Numbered from the stretch's first letter, positions 19,905-29,096 are shown. The stretch: 64,000 bases of DNA from DATAUD01 sp035511075 (GCA_035511075.1 DATKFW010000003.1:62001-126000); one strand, 5' to 3'. Numbers and translations: made by a program. The notes: generated from the sequence alone by a model not told the origin.

Positions 19905-21875
19905 TTATGGCAACAGCACGACGCGATAAAACTTCTGCGAGTTGGACATGGCGTCGAACGCGCTCGCGGTGGAATTGGTTGCGGCGATGGGACTGCCTAA
20001 ATCGGTCCAGGCGTTTTGGGCCAGGTTGGTAGTGAACTGGACTTGATACATTTGGGTCGCTGCCGCGCTCCAGGTGAATGCGAATAAATTCCCGGATTGG
20101 CCGTCCGATTGGATGACGGGCGGCGCGACGCCGTAAAGTGTCACCACGCCATAACCCGGGATGCTCACGTTTGCGGCGCCGTTTGTGACGGCGATTGTCG
20201 AATTCTGCCAATAGCTGCCGCTCCTGGAAGTGAATGTTTGCCACCACGCAATCCCGGCGGGCAGCGCGGGTGAATTGATGACCGCCTGGACCGGGCTGTT
20301 CGAGGAATTGATGAGCACCACCGTCATGGTCCCATTGGTAATGTTCAAAAAGGCGCTGGCGGTGAGCGTCGTCGAACCGGTGACGTCTGCGTTGACGCAA
20401 ACCGAGTTGGGGCGGATGTAACGGAAAAAATGTTTCGCCGCAACGTACTTGGGTGAATTCTGGAGACTTGTTGAGTCGGTCAAAGTTTCGATGTCGACCG
20501 AGCTTCCGTCAGTCAACTGCCAGTAGGCCCACGCGCTCTCACGGCCAACGGTGAATGCCTGCTGAATTCTCAGCGCAATGCTCCATGCCCCGTTGCCCGG
20601 AAACCCGCTGCCCGGATTCAGCCACGCCGGATCTTCGCCTGAATTTTCCGTCTGCCAGGATTTCTTCCCGTAAGATGCGAACCCCTGGACGTTCGAGGGG
20701 ATGCCGGCAGCGGGACTGGTTCCCCAACCATTCACCCACCAACTCCAATCCGTAATCGGGACCGGATCGCCAGCTTCCATGCTATCGACATCGTAGTCGT
20801 GGATGCAGAAAAACGCCTCCGATGCGGCGGCCGCTGGATTGGCGCCCACACCTTGCACGAATTGCAGATTCTTGGCTTCGGTCGTGCTGCCGCCGCCGTA
20901 CTGCCACATCGAGTAGTCGCCCCCCAGCACATCCTCGGGCCCCATGATTTTGATGCCCGCAAGATCCGGGTACATGTCCAGTTCAGCCCGCACCGCCTCA
21001 ATGGCGGCGACATAACCGTTGGTGTGCGGATAAAAGCAACTATCGTAAAACTCATCGAAGTCCAACTCATTCTGAATGCTGATCGCGTAGAATGGCACGC
21101 CGTAAGTATTCTGAAAACCGCGCAGGTACGCCGCGGTGCAACGCGCAAACTGCGTCAGCGCGCTGGTCGGACCGGTCCCACCGAGGGCAGAGTCGTCGAA
21201 TTCCGCCCGCGGCGTGCCCGAGGTATCGAGCACTCCGCCGGAAAAGTTGCCCAACCAAACGAACGGAAACGGAGTGTTGGTGCCGGGATAGTCGGCGCCT
21301 CCGCCTCCGTAAGTGTTGCCATCAACGAGCTTCAACCAGGGCGCCGGCGACCACAGTGAGCCAAACAATTTGAAGTCGCCCAGGCTGCTCTTGCGCGACT
21401 CGCCGGCTTGGGCCGCCAGCCCGGCCACCTGCGGGCCGCTGCCGCTGGCAGTGAAATCAAAGTAAGCGATATTGGAATCGATGTAGGGTCCCATCACCGC
21501 GATTTGCGCCTGGAGTCCCGAAAAAATGTTCGTGTAAGTGGTCGCGTTCGTGTACGTGCGAACGTAGTTGCCGCCAGGGCCGGGAACTCCGTAATTGGGG
21601 CAGTTGTAGTCATTATCCGAATAAGGCGCATTGAAAACCGGCGTAAGGGCAATGCGCAACATCGATGCCTGAAGGTCGCCGTAGTACAGGTTTTGCCACC
21701 ACGTTTGAACCGCCTCACTCCCGGAGAGACAAGTGCCAAACCCATCCATGATCTGGCCCCGCCCGGCGGGCGACGTGTCAATCGTGATGGTCGGGGCAAC
21801 TTGTGCTTCAGTCCCTCTGGCCACCAGCAGGCTTGCCGCCGCGGCCAGAGTCACAGCCTGTGATTTTATATTCAT
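19905..21875 (-). CDS. Secreted GH30-type glycoside hydrolase (xylanase/glucuronoxylanase-like)
   Basis: 656 residues from the ATG at 21875. That start gives a signal peptide (MNIKSQAVTLAAAASLL..., likely cut after GTEA) and follows a G-run; an upstream frame start at 21932 would not. The clan-A TIM barrel carries the acid/base Glu in SIQNELDF (E270) and a nucleophile candidate in WQTENSGED (E410), as in GH30. W-S-P-A-P-W at 175-180 is the GH30 SPPxWM-like loop. A beta-sandwich follows, then a roughly 70-residue C-terminal module ending QKFYRVVLLP, similar in pattern to the end of the secreted protein at 41090. Xylan-type substrate is inference; other GH30 activities are possible. Confidence 0.85.
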   Translation of the reverse strand: MNIKSQAVTLAAAASLLVARGTEAQVAPTITIDTSPAGRGQIMDGFGTCLSGSEAVQTWWQNLYYGDLQASMLRIALTPVFNAPYSDNDYNCPNYGVPGPGGNYVRTYTNATTYTNIFSGLQAQIAVMGPYIDSNIAYFDFTASGSGPQVAGLAAQAGESRKSSLGDFKLFGSLWSPAPWLKLVDGNTYGGGGADYPGTNTPFPFVWLGNFSGGVLDTSGTPRAEFDDSALGGTGPTSALTQFARCTAAYLRGFQNTYGVPFYAISIQNELDFDEFYDSCFYPHTNGYVAAIEAVRAELDMYPDLAGIKIMGPEDVLGGDYSMWQYGGGSTTEAKNLQFVQGVGANPAAAASEAFFCIHDYDVDSMEAGDPVPITDWSWWVNGWGTSPAAGIPSNVQGFASYGKKSWQTENSGEDPAWLNPGSGFPGNGAWSIALRIQQAFTVGRESAWAYWQLTDGSSVDIETLTDSTSLQNSPKYVAAKHFFRYIRPNSVCVNADVTGSTTLTASAFLNITNGTMTVVLINSSNSPVQAVINSPALPAGIAWWQTFTSRSGSYWQNSTIAVTNGAANVSIPGYGVVTLYGVAPPVIQSDGQSGNLFAFTWSAAATQMYQVQFTTNLAQNAWTDLGSPIAATNSTASAFDAMSNSQKFYRVVLLP

Positions 21876-21963
21876 CCCCCCCAAAAAAAATGAATGCATA
21901 ACAAAGCCCCACTCTCCTGCAAGCAAAATCAAGCCCTCGCAAGCTGATTTGCGCCGTCGGGGA

Positions 21964-22005
21964 CTTTAACCTTTAGCCTTTTGTCTTTTGCCTCTAGCCT
22001 TGGGG
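21964..22005 (+). repeat. Six-unit heptamer tandem repeat upstream of the CPBP gene
   Basis: Six consecutive 7-base units read CTTTAAC, CTTTAGC, CTTTTGT, CTTTTGC, CTCTAGC, CTTGGGG from 21964 to 22005, ending two bases before the ATG at 22008. The CTTT core and the C at the last or first position are kept. The last unit supplies a G-rich element where a ribosome-binding site would be. It is the best example of a period-7 pattern seen at four intergenic spots. Confidence 0.7.
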
Positions 22006-22007
22006 CT

Positions 22008-22775
22008 ATGATGATTTCGAGGAAACCGTGGGGAATCGAAGATGTCGCGCGCCTATGTTTGGCCATTATCGCCACTTTTTGTGTCGGAATGTTGCTCGCC
22101 AGTGTGCTCGACAAACTCCATTTGGGACTGCCCGATGCGCAAATCGAATTCGTCCAAATGATGATCAGTCTCGCGTTCTTCCAGGTCTCCTCCCTGGTTT
22201 GGATCACCCTGTTCCTGCGCCGGTTCGGCATGGCTTGGAAAGAGGCTTTCGGCTTCGGGGCTTCCGGGCCTGTCAGGGCGGCGGCCTACGGCATTTTGGT
22301 GGGCGCATTTTTTCTGCCGGCCGCATTCGCGCTGCAATTCTTCTCCGGAAAGTTGATGGAATTGGCTCATCAAACTCCGGAACCGCAGGCAGCCGTGCAG
22401 GCCTTGCAGGACCCGACTCTTTCACTGGCCAGCAAGTTATTATTCGGAGCTGCCGCCATTATTCTGGCCCCGTTGGCGGAGGAAGCCGTTTTCCGGGGCA
22501 TCCTTTACACCACGATCAAGCAGCAAGGCTATCCGCGCCTGGCGTTGTGGGGCACTTCGGGCGTTTTCGCCGCGATGCACGCCAACGAGGCGACCTTTCT
22601 GCCCCTGTTGATCTTCGCGCTTATCCTGGTTTACCTTTACGAGACTTTTGGAAACCTGCTGGCCCCCATCGTGGCCCACAGCCTCTTCAACGCGGCCAAT
22701 TTCCTCATCCTCCTTTTCCAGGATCAATTCAATCACCTCTTGGATAAGATCAATCACCTCGTGCACCCCTTGTGA
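22008..22775 (+). CDS. CPBP-family intramembrane protease-like protein
   Basis: 255-residue polytopic membrane protein with about seven hydrophobic segments. The conserved CPBP (Abi/Rce1-like) motifs are all present: EE-A-V-FRG at 158-164, H191 in AAMHA, and H-S-L-F-N at 224-228. Members are putative glutamic/metal-type intramembrane proteases, some of which process peptides or protect against bacteriocins; the substrate here is unknown. ATG 22008 (or the next ATG at 22011) is preceded by the heptamer repeat tract. The stop overlaps the thiL GTG by four bases, making it the first gene of the thiL-tsaE-tsaB run. Confidence 0.88.
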   Translation: MMISRKPWGIEDVARLCLAIIATFCVGMLLASVLDKLHLGLPDAQIEFVQMMISLAFFQVSSLVWITLFLRRFGMAWKEAFGFGASGPVRAAAYGILVGAFFLPAAFALQFFSGKLMELAHQTPEPQAAVQALQDPTLSLASKLLFGAAAIILAPLAEEAVFRGILYTTIKQQGYPRLALWGTSGVFAAMHANEATFLPLLIFALILVYLYETFGNLLAPIVAHSLFNAANFLILLFQDQFNHLLDKINHLVHPL

Positions 22776-23704
22776 ACGAATTCGATCTGATCGCCCGCCT
22801 CGCCAGTTCGCTCCCGACCAACTCATCGGTCGTCGTGGGCGCCGGCGACGATTGCGCCGTGCTGGAATCCGGCCAGCCCGGCCGTTGCCTCCTTTTCAAA
22901 ACCGATGCCGTGGTCCAGGGCATACATTTCACCCTTGATGCGACGCCCGAACAGATCGGCCACAAGGCGCTGGCCCGGTGCTTGAGCGACATCGCCGCAA
23001 TGGCTGGAAAGCCGACGGCGGCGCTGGTCACCATCGCGCTGCCAAAGGATTTCAAAACGGATTTCGTCGAGCGAATTTACGCGGGGATTAACCGGCTGGC
23101 CCAACGCCACGGTGTCGCAATTGTCGGCGGCGAAACTACCAGCAACCCGGAACGGCTGCTCATTTCCATCTCGCTCCTGGGCGAGGTTCAGAAGGACGCG
23201 TGCATCCTCCGTTCCGGCGCCAGGGATGGCGACGCGCTATTTGTGACCGGCGAATTGGGAGGTTCCCGCTCCGGCAAACACCTCGATTTCCAGCCGCGCC
23301 TGGCGGAGGCGCAATGGCTCTCCAGCCATTTTCCCATTCATGCCATGATTGATCTGAGCGACGGGCTGGCCGGTGATTTGCGCCACATTTTGCGATGCAG
23401 CGGTGTCGGAGCCGAATTGTTGGAGCGCGCCATTCCGATCAGCCGCGCGGCCAAACTCCAGGCTCGCGCCCAATCCCCAGCCACGCCGGCGCTCGTGGCC
23501 GCTTTGACAGACGGCGAGGACTTTGAACTGCTCTTCGCCGCACCCGGCCAGCGGGCGGTTCCTTTGCTTGACGCATGGAAAAGGCAATTTCCGGACTTGC
23601 GGTTGAGTTGCATCGGCAGGATCACGGCGGCCCCGGGCCTGAAACTGCGGGACAAAACCGGACTGCGTTCCCTTGAAGCTCATGGCTACGTTCATTTCGC
23701 ATAG
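22772..23704 (+). CDS. thiL: Thiamine-monophosphate kinase
   Basis: ATP-dependent phosphorylation of thiamine monophosphate to the cofactor thiamine pyrophosphate. 310 residues from the GTG at 22772, which overlaps the previous stop (GTGA). Typical motifs: VGAGDDCAVL (22-31), FKTDAVVQGIHF (42-53), LSDIAAMAGKP (71-81), GGETT and IDLSDGLAGDL near 192-202, and TDGEDFELLFA. The next gene, tsaE, begins inside its last 23 bases, indicating translational coupling. Confidence 0.96.
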   Translation: MNEFDLIARLASSLPTNSSVVVGAGDDCAVLESGQPGRCLLFKTDAVVQGIHFTLDATPEQIGHKALARCLSDIAAMAGKPTAALVTIALPKDFKTDFVERIYAGINRLAQRHGVAIVGGETTSNPERLLISISLLGEVQKDACILRSGARDGDALFVTGELGGSRSGKHLDFQPRLAEAQWLSSHFPIHAMIDLSDGLAGDLRHILRCSGVGAELLERAIPISRAAKLQARAQSPATPALVAALTDGEDFELLFAAPGQRAVPLLDAWKRQFPDLRLSCIGRITAAPGLKLRDKTGLRSLEAHGYVHFA

Positions 23705-24128
23705 CCCGGAGGAAACAGCCGCCCTGGGCGAGGGCTGGGGACGCCAGGCCCGCCCTGGCTGGCTTATCGGTTTGATCGGCGATCTCGGCGCGGGCAAAAC
23801 GCTGCTGGCCGCCGGCATCGCCCGCGGACTCGGCGTCGCCGGCCGCGTGCAATCCCCCACCTTTACGCTTGTCAACGAATATTTGGACGGCCGGCTGCCT
23901 CTCTTTCACCTCGACCTTTACCGCCTCTCCTCCCGTCATGATGTTGTTGCCGCCGGGCTGGAACCGTATCTGAGCAGGCCCGCGGGCGTCACGGTCGTGG
24001 AATGGATCGAACGCTGGATCGAAGAAAAACCGCCGCTCCTGCTTCCCGGGGTGAGATTCCGGCGCGTCGAGATCAATACGGCCGGAGAACATGACCGCCA
24101 ACTAATCTATGAAGATTTTGGCGGTTGA
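23682..24128 (+). CDS. tsaE: tRNA t6A biosynthesis ATPase TsaE
   Basis: Small P-loop ATPase that works with TsaB and TsaD to make threonylcarbamoyl-adenosine (t6A37) in tRNAs. The ATG at 23682 gives 148 residues starting MATFISHSPEET, matching family N-termini. The Walker A motif GDLGAGKT lies at 33-40, followed by QSPTFTLVNEY and FHLDLYRL, both diagnostic of TsaE, and a late VVEWIER. It overlaps thiL upstream and tsaB downstream (20 bases). Confidence 0.95.
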   Translation: MATFISHSPEETAALGEGWGRQARPGWLIGLIGDLGAGKTLLAAGIARGLGVAGRVQSPTFTLVNEYLDGRLPLFHLDLYRLSSRHDVVAAGLEPYLSRPAGVTVVEWIERWIEEKPPLLLPGVRFRRVEINTAGEHDRQLIYEDFGG

Positions 24129-24765
24129 ATTTTCATCCCGCGCGCGCAACGTCGCCGTCCTGCAATGTGGCGACGGAGTGTCTCCAGCGCTCCTGGGCCG
24201 CGCGGCGGAAAGGTCGGTGCGGCGGCCGCTCGGTCTCATTGCGGACGCCCTCCAGGCAGCCCGCTGTGAGCGCGAGGAGATCGAGGTCATCGCGATCGGC
24301 CTGGGGCCGGGGTCTTACACCGGCATTCGCGGCGCCATCGCGCTGGCGCAAGGCTGGCAATTGGGGCGCGGCGTTCATTTGCTCGGCGTCAGCACCGTCG
24401 AATGCCTCGCGGCCCAGGCCGCGGAGCAAAAAATATTTGGCCCGGTCAATATCGTCATCGACGCGCAACGAAACGAGTTTTATCTGGCTCGCTATGAAAT
24501 TGCCCCGGCCCAATGGCGTCCGGCGGAGCCGTTGCGCCTCGCCACCGTGGCCGAAATTCAACAGCTTCACCGCGCCGGCCAGCGAATCGTGGGTCCCGAC
24601 GCCGGCCAATGGTTCGCAAATGCCCGTGAAATCTATCCCGACGCCGCGATTTTGGGACGCCTTGCGTGTGGACGGCAGGATTTTGTCGCCGGAGAAAAGC
24701 TGGAACCGATCTACCTGCGTGAAGTATCCTTCGTCAAAGCGCCCCCAGTGCGCGCCATAATCTGA
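24109..24765 (+). CDS. tsaB: tRNA t6A biosynthesis protein TsaB
   Basis: Inactive ASKHA-fold partner of TsaD in the t6A complex. 218 residues. It opens MKILAVEFSSRARNVAV and carries GLGPGSYTGIRGAIALAQGW (64-83), the most conserved TsaB segment, then NIVIDAQRNEFYLA. The N-terminal phosphate loop is degenerate in this family, as here. TsaB follows TsaE with a 20-base overlap, a common arrangement. The TsaD gene is not in the window. Confidence 0.94.
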   Translation: MKILAVEFSSRARNVAVLQCGDGVSPALLGRAAERSVRRPLGLIADALQAARCEREEIEVIAIGLGPGSYTGIRGAIALAQGWQLGRGVHLLGVSTVECLAAQAAEQKIFGPVNIVIDAQRNEFYLARYEIAPAQWRPAEPLRLATVAEIQQLHRAGQRIVGPDAGQWFANAREIYPDAAILGRLACGRQDFVAGEKLEPIYLREVSFVKAPPVRAII

Positions 24766-24767
24766 CC

Positions 24768-26087
24768 ATGCCAGGCGATGCCTCATTACGAATCGTGCAG
24801 TTGACACCCGGCGCCGGCAAAATGTTTTGCGGCGCGTGCCTCCGCGACAACGCCCTCGTCGGCGCATTGCGAAACCTCGGTCACTCCGTTGTCATGGCTC
24901 CGCTTTATCTGCCGATGACGCTGGACGAAGACGACCAAAGTTCGGGCGCGCCCCTCTTTTACAGCGGCGTTAACGTCTATCTGGAGCAGCAGTCGGCGCT
25001 TTTTCGCAGTGCCCCGGGCTGGTTGCATCGCCTCCTGGCCTCCCCAGCCCTGCTCAAGCTGGCTTCCGGCGCCGCGGCAAACACACGCGCGCAGGATTTG
25101 GGCGACCTGACCATCTCGATGCTTCGCGGCGAGGAGGGAAATCAGGCGCGGGAACTCGACGACTTGATAAACTGGCTGCGTGTCGAGAAACCCGATGTTG
25201 TCTGCCTCTCCAATGTCCTGCTGGCCGGAATGGCCCGCCGGATTCGCCAGGAATTGCGCGTCCCGGTGCTCTGTTCCTTGCAGGGCGAAGATTACTTTTT
25301 GGACGCCCTGCCCCAAACTCACCGCCAAACGGCGTGGAGCACCACCGCCGAGCGGGCCGCGGACATCGATTTGTTCATCGCGCCAAGCCGCTATTTCGCC
25401 GAACTTATGGCACAACGCCTCAACATCTCGCCGGACCGCATGAAAATCCTGGCCAACGGCATCAGCCTCGACGGTTACGAGGCGCCTCCGCCCGCCGAAG
25501 AAACCGGCCCGCCGGTGCTCGGATTTTTTGCGCGCATGTGTCTCGACAAGGGCCTGGACCAACTGGTCGGCGCGTTCATCCGATTGAAGAAGCGGGATGG
25601 ATTGGAGAAACTCAAATTGCGCGTGGGAGGAAGCTGCGGTCCGAGCGACCAGCCCCTGGTGGATTCGTTGCGCGCCACCCTGGCCGCGCAAGGCTTGCTG
25701 GGCGACGTGGATTTCCACCCCAACCTTTCACGCGCCGACAAATTGGCGTTTCTCCGGTCGCTCTCCGTCTTCTCCGTGCCCGCGCCGTGGAAGGAGGCCT
25801 TCGGCCTTTACGTCATCGAATCCCTGGCCGCCGGCGTGCCTGTCGTGCAACCCGATCACGGCGCCTTCCCAGAGTTGATCGCAGCCACCGGCGGCGGCCT
25901 TTTATGCGCGCCGCGGGACGAAGCTGCCCTGGCCGACGCAATCGGCTCTCTCCTTCTGGACCGGAAACGCGCGCAGGCAATGGGCCGCGCCGGCCGCGCC
26001 GCGGTCTTCGAGCATTTCAACGCGGACACCATGGCCCGGCAAATGGCCCAAATCTGCATGCACGCCGCGCGGAATTTCGCCTCGTAA
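24768..26087 (+). CDS. GT4-family glycosyltransferase
   Basis: 439-residue GT-B glycosyltransferase. The N-terminal half begins with RIVQLTPGAGKMFCGACLRDN; the C-terminal donor-binding half shows ILANGISLDGYEAP, VLGFFARMCLDKGLDQL and the E-x7-E motif in KEAFGLYVIESLAAGVPVV. Such enzymes transfer sugars from nucleotide donors in surface polysaccharide or glycoconjugate synthesis. The start two bases after the tsaB stop suggests co-transcription, although the function is unrelated. Donor and acceptor cannot be deduced. Confidence 0.9.
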   Translation: MPGDASLRIVQLTPGAGKMFCGACLRDNALVGALRNLGHSVVMAPLYLPMTLDEDDQSSGAPLFYSGVNVYLEQQSALFRSAPGWLHRLLASPALLKLASGAAANTRAQDLGDLTISMLRGEEGNQARELDDLINWLRVEKPDVVCLSNVLLAGMARRIRQELRVPVLCSLQGEDYFLDALPQTHRQTAWSTTAERAADIDLFIAPSRYFAELMAQRLNISPDRMKILANGISLDGYEAPPPAEETGPPVLGFFARMCLDKGLDQLVGAFIRLKKRDGLEKLKLRVGGSCGPSDQPLVDSLRATLAAQGLLGDVDFHPNLSRADKLAFLRSLSVFSVPAPWKEAFGLYVIESLAAGVPVVQPDHGAFPELIAATGGGLLCAPRDEAALADAIGSLLLDRKRAQAMGRAGRAAVFEHFNADTMARQMAQICMHAARNFAS

Positions 26088-26116
26088 ATCGCCGCTTCGG
26101 AATTTAGATTGCGCTC

Positions 26117-26557
26117 ATGGCTTACGAATTCATAGCAATCCGGCGCGTCGAATTTGCCGACACCGACATGGCCGGGATAATGCACTACTCCAATTTCTTC
26201 CGCTTCATGGAAACGGCCGAACATGGTTTTTTTCGTTCGCTCGGCCTTTCGATTTTCAAGGACAATGCGCACCCGGAAGTGGGCTGGCCGCGCGTGCATG
26301 CCCAATGCGATTTTCTCGCGCCGGTGAGTTTTGACGACCAGGTGGAAGTCCATCTGCTGGTCAGCGCAAAAAAATCCAAGGCCCTGTCCTACGTCTTTAA
26401 TTTCCGCAAACTCAACGCCGACCCGCCCCTCCAAGTCGCCCGCGGCTCCCTGACCGTCGTGTGCGTCACACAGCACGGCGGAAAAATGTCCGCCTGCCCG
26501 ATTCCAACTCCCATTGCAGACAAAATTCAGGTCGCTCCGGCGAATCTGTTGGGGTAG
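26117..26557 (+). CDS. Acyl-CoA thioesterase, 4-hydroxybenzoyl-CoA thioesterase/YbgC family
   Basis: Hot-dog fold thioesterase of 146 residues. The signature EFADTDMAGIMHYSNFFRFME at about 12-32 (shown in part: DTDMAGIMHYSNF) carries the catalytic Asp (D15/D17 region), H23 and the second-helix Glu. Family members hydrolyse acyl-CoA thioesters in the cytosol and some are tied to the Tol-Pal system; no tol genes are here. It lies four bases upstream of the ABC transporter operon and 29 bases after the glycosyltransferase. Confidence 0.9.
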   Translation: MAYEFIAIRRVEFADTDMAGIMHYSNFFRFMETAEHGFFRSLGLSIFKDNAHPEVGWPRVHAQCDFLAPVSFDDQVEVHLLVSAKKSKALSYVFNFRKLNADPPLQVARGSLTVVCVTQHGGKMSACPIPTPIADKIQVAPANLLG

Positions 26558-26560
26558 CCC

Positions 26561-28096
26561 ATGGGTCCTCCAAATGAATCAGTCCCTTTGCTGCGCCTGA
26601 CGGGTATCACAAAGCGCTTCGGACAAGTCACCGTCTTGCGCGATGTCCATTTCGAGGGCCAGTCAGGCCAGGTGCATGTGCTGGCCGGTGAAAACGGCGC
26701 CGGCAAAAGCACCCTCGTCAAAATCCTCGGCGGCATCCATACCGATTTCCAGGGCCGCATCGAAATCCTCGGCCGCCAGGTGCGCCCGCGCTCCCCGCTC
26801 CACGCCGCCTCACTGGGCATTGCCGTCATCCACCAGGAACTGTCCCTCATCGGCTCGATGTCCGTGGCCGATAATATTTTCCTTGGCCGCGCGCCGTCCC
26901 GTGTCGGCTTTGTTCGGCAGGCCGCGCAAAACGACGCCGCGCTTCGTTGCGTGCGCCAATTGGGATTGGAAATCGACGTTCGCCGGCCTGTCGAGAGTTT
27001 TCCCGTCGCCACCCGGCAATTGATTGAAATCGCAAAGGCCCTGAGCCGGGACGCCCGCGTGATCGTGATGGACGAACCGACCAGCGCCTTGAACGCCCCG
27101 GAAGTCAATGCACTTTTTGCCTGGATCCAATCACTCAAGGCGCGCGGATGCTGCATCATCTACATCACCCATAAAATGGAGGAAATCCAGCGCATTGCCG
27201 ATCGGATCACCGTCTTGCGCGACGGCCAGTTCGTCGGCGATGCCGCTGCCGCCGACCTTCCGCCGGCCAAATTGATTCAATGGATGGTCGGGCGGGATTT
27301 GGGGGAACAGTTCCCGCGTCGCGCCCGTCACAGCGGGACGGAATTGCTGCGATTGGAGAATTTTAGCGCGTTTCCTTCGGGATTTTCGTCCCGCGCCGCC
27401 GTGGATAACGTCTCGCTCTCGCTCCGCGCCGGACAGGTGCTCGGTTTTGGCGGTTTGCAAGGTTCCGGCGCCAGCGAATTGTTCCTCGGGCTTTTTGGCG
27501 CTTATGGCGCGGCCACCCGCGGCCGGATGTTCCTGGCCCACGCCGAGACCCGTTTTGTTTCGCCGCGCCAGGCCATCGCCTCCGGCGTCGCGTTGCTGAC
27601 CAACGACCGGAAGGCGACCGGTTTGGTCCTCTCATTGTCAGTCTGCGCCAACGCCACTTTGGCCGGCCTGCCCGGTCTTTCCCCAGGCGGCTGGCGGCAT
27701 CCAGCCCGCGAACGCGCGGCGGCCCTGGCCTTGACGGCGCCGATGCGCCTGCCGCCGGCGTCGCTGGACATGGAAGCTGGCGCGCTTTCGGGAGGCAACC
27801 AGCAGAAGGTCGCGCTCTCAAAATGCCTCCAGATCCGTCCCAAACTCCTCATGCTTGATGAACCGACGCGCGGCATCGATGTCGGCGCCAAACGCGAAAT
27901 TTACCAACTGGTGGAACAATGGACCTCGGCAGGCATCGCCATTCTGCTCATTACCTCGGAGATGCCCGAATTATTGACATTGAGCGATCGAATCGCCGTG
28001 CTGCATCGCGGCCGGATCACCGCCGAGTTCTCCCAAAGCCGCGCGACCCCGGAATCCATCCTGGCCGCCGCCATGGGCCAAACGGTCGCCGAATGA
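26561..28096 (+). CDS. CUT2-type sugar ABC transporter ATPase (RbsA-like, two NBDs)
   Basis: 511 residues with two fused nucleotide-binding domains, as in RbsA/XylG/MglA. The first domain has Walker A GENGAGKST (43-51), a Q-loop VIHQELSLIG and Walker B VIVMDEPTSAL. The second has a degenerate P-loop (GLQGSGASE) but a full signature LSGGNQQKVALSKCL and MLDEPTRGIDVGAKREIY, normal for this family. It energises uptake of a pentose or related sugar. The permease ATG overlaps the stop (ATGA). Sugar specificity is unknown; rhamnose, ribose, xylose or galactose are all possible. Confidence 0.95.
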   Translation: MGPPNESVPLLRLTGITKRFGQVTVLRDVHFEGQSGQVHVLAGENGAGKSTLVKILGGIHTDFQGRIEILGRQVRPRSPLHAASLGIAVIHQELSLIGSMSVADNIFLGRAPSRVGFVRQAAQNDAALRCVRQLGLEIDVRRPVESFPVATRQLIEIAKALSRDARVIVMDEPTSALNAPEVNALFAWIQSLKARGCCIIYITHKMEEIQRIADRITVLRDGQFVGDAAAADLPPAKLIQWMVGRDLGEQFPRRARHSGTELLRLENFSAFPSGFSSRAAVDNVSLSLRAGQVLGFGGLQGSGASELFLGLFGAYGAATRGRMFLAHAETRFVSPRQAIASGVALLTNDRKATGLVLSLSVCANATLAGLPGLSPGGWRHPARERAAALALTAPMRLPPASLDMEAGALSGGNQQKVALSKCLQIRPKLLMLDEPTRGIDVGAKREIYQLVEQWTSAGIAILLITSEMPELLTLSDRIAVLHRGRITAEFSQSRATPESILAAAMGQTVAE

Positions 28097-29085
28097 AACC
28101 CTCCGGATGGAAATCGGCGTTGGCCAGTCCCGCGGGCCGGGCATTGCTGGCGCTCCTCATGGTATTGGTGGCGGGTGCGATCTTTAATGCCCAGGGCGCC
28201 TTCTTCAAGATCGGCACGCATCGCGACACGCTGCGCCAGGCGTCCGTCTACGGCATCCTTGCCTGCGGAATGACGCTGGTGATTATCTCCGGCGGTATCG
28301 ACCTCGCCGTGGGCAGCATTCTGGCGCTGGGGGCCGTTTGCGCCGCCAAAATGGCGATTCACTGGAATTGGCCGGCCTGGGAAACGGCGCCGGCGTGCTT
28401 GGCCGTTGGCATGGCCTGCGGCGCCGTTTCCGGAATTGTGACGGCCGCTTTGCGCGTACAACCGTTCATCGCCACTCTTTCCATGATGGTTTTTGCGCGC
28501 GGCCTGGCCAAATACGCTTCCGGTGGAATGAAGGTCTCCACGGTCGTGCAGAACGCCGACGGCACGTACCGCTACGTCGCGGTTCCCCCGCTGTTTGGCG
28601 CCATCGACCATCCGATTTTGCGCGGGAATCTTTCCATGGTGACCGTCATTTTTCTCCTGTGCCTTGCCGTGGCCTGGGTGGCCCTCTCAAAACATCGCTG
28701 GGGCCGCTACCTTTATGCCATAGGCGGCAACGAAGAAGCGGCCCGCCTCTCCGGGGTCCCAGTGGTCGCCGTAAAAATTTGCGCGTACGCCGCTTGCGGC
28801 CTTTTCGCGGCCGTGGCCGGTCTCTGCCAGGCCGCCCAGGAACAGCAAGGCGATCCCGAAGCCGGCGCCGGCTATGAACTCTTTGCCATCGCCATGGTGG
28901 TCATCGGCGGCACCAACCTCATGGGCGGACGCGGTGGAATGGCGTTGACCCTGATTGGAGTTCTGACTATCGGTTATCTCGACAAAATTCTCAGCATCAA
29001 CGCGGTCCCGGAGGCGGGACGTTTGGTCTTGACCGGAATTATTATTGTCGCTGCCGTGCTGACACAGCGGCGCGCCCGGACGTAA
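28093..29085 (+). CDS. CUT2-type sugar ABC transporter permease (RbsC-like)
   Basis: 330-residue inner-membrane permease with about ten hydrophobic segments. Diagnostic BPD_transp_2 stretches include ILACGMTLVIISGGIDLAVGS and the EAA-like GGNEEAARLSGV, followed by the conserved VIGGTNLMGGRGG loop near the C-terminus. ATG 28093 overlaps the ATPase stop. An upstream in-frame extension within the ATPase gene was rejected as a shadow. It pairs with the ATPase at 26561 and the binding protein at 29097. Confidence 0.94.
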   Translation: MKPSGWKSALASPAGRALLALLMVLVAGAIFNAQGAFFKIGTHRDTLRQASVYGILACGMTLVIISGGIDLAVGSILALGAVCAAKMAIHWNWPAWETAPACLAVGMACGAVSGIVTAALRVQPFIATLSMMVFARGLAKYASGGMKVSTVVQNADGTYRYVAVPPLFGAIDHPILRGNLSMVTVIFLLCLAVAWVALSKHRWGRYLYAIGGNEEAARLSGVPVVAVKICAYAACGLFAAVAGLCQAAQEQQGDPEAGAGYELFAIAMVVIGGTNLMGGRGGMALTLIGVLTIGYLDKILSINAVPEAGRLVLTGIIIVAAVLTQRRART

Positions 29086-29096
29086 TTTTGAAATCA

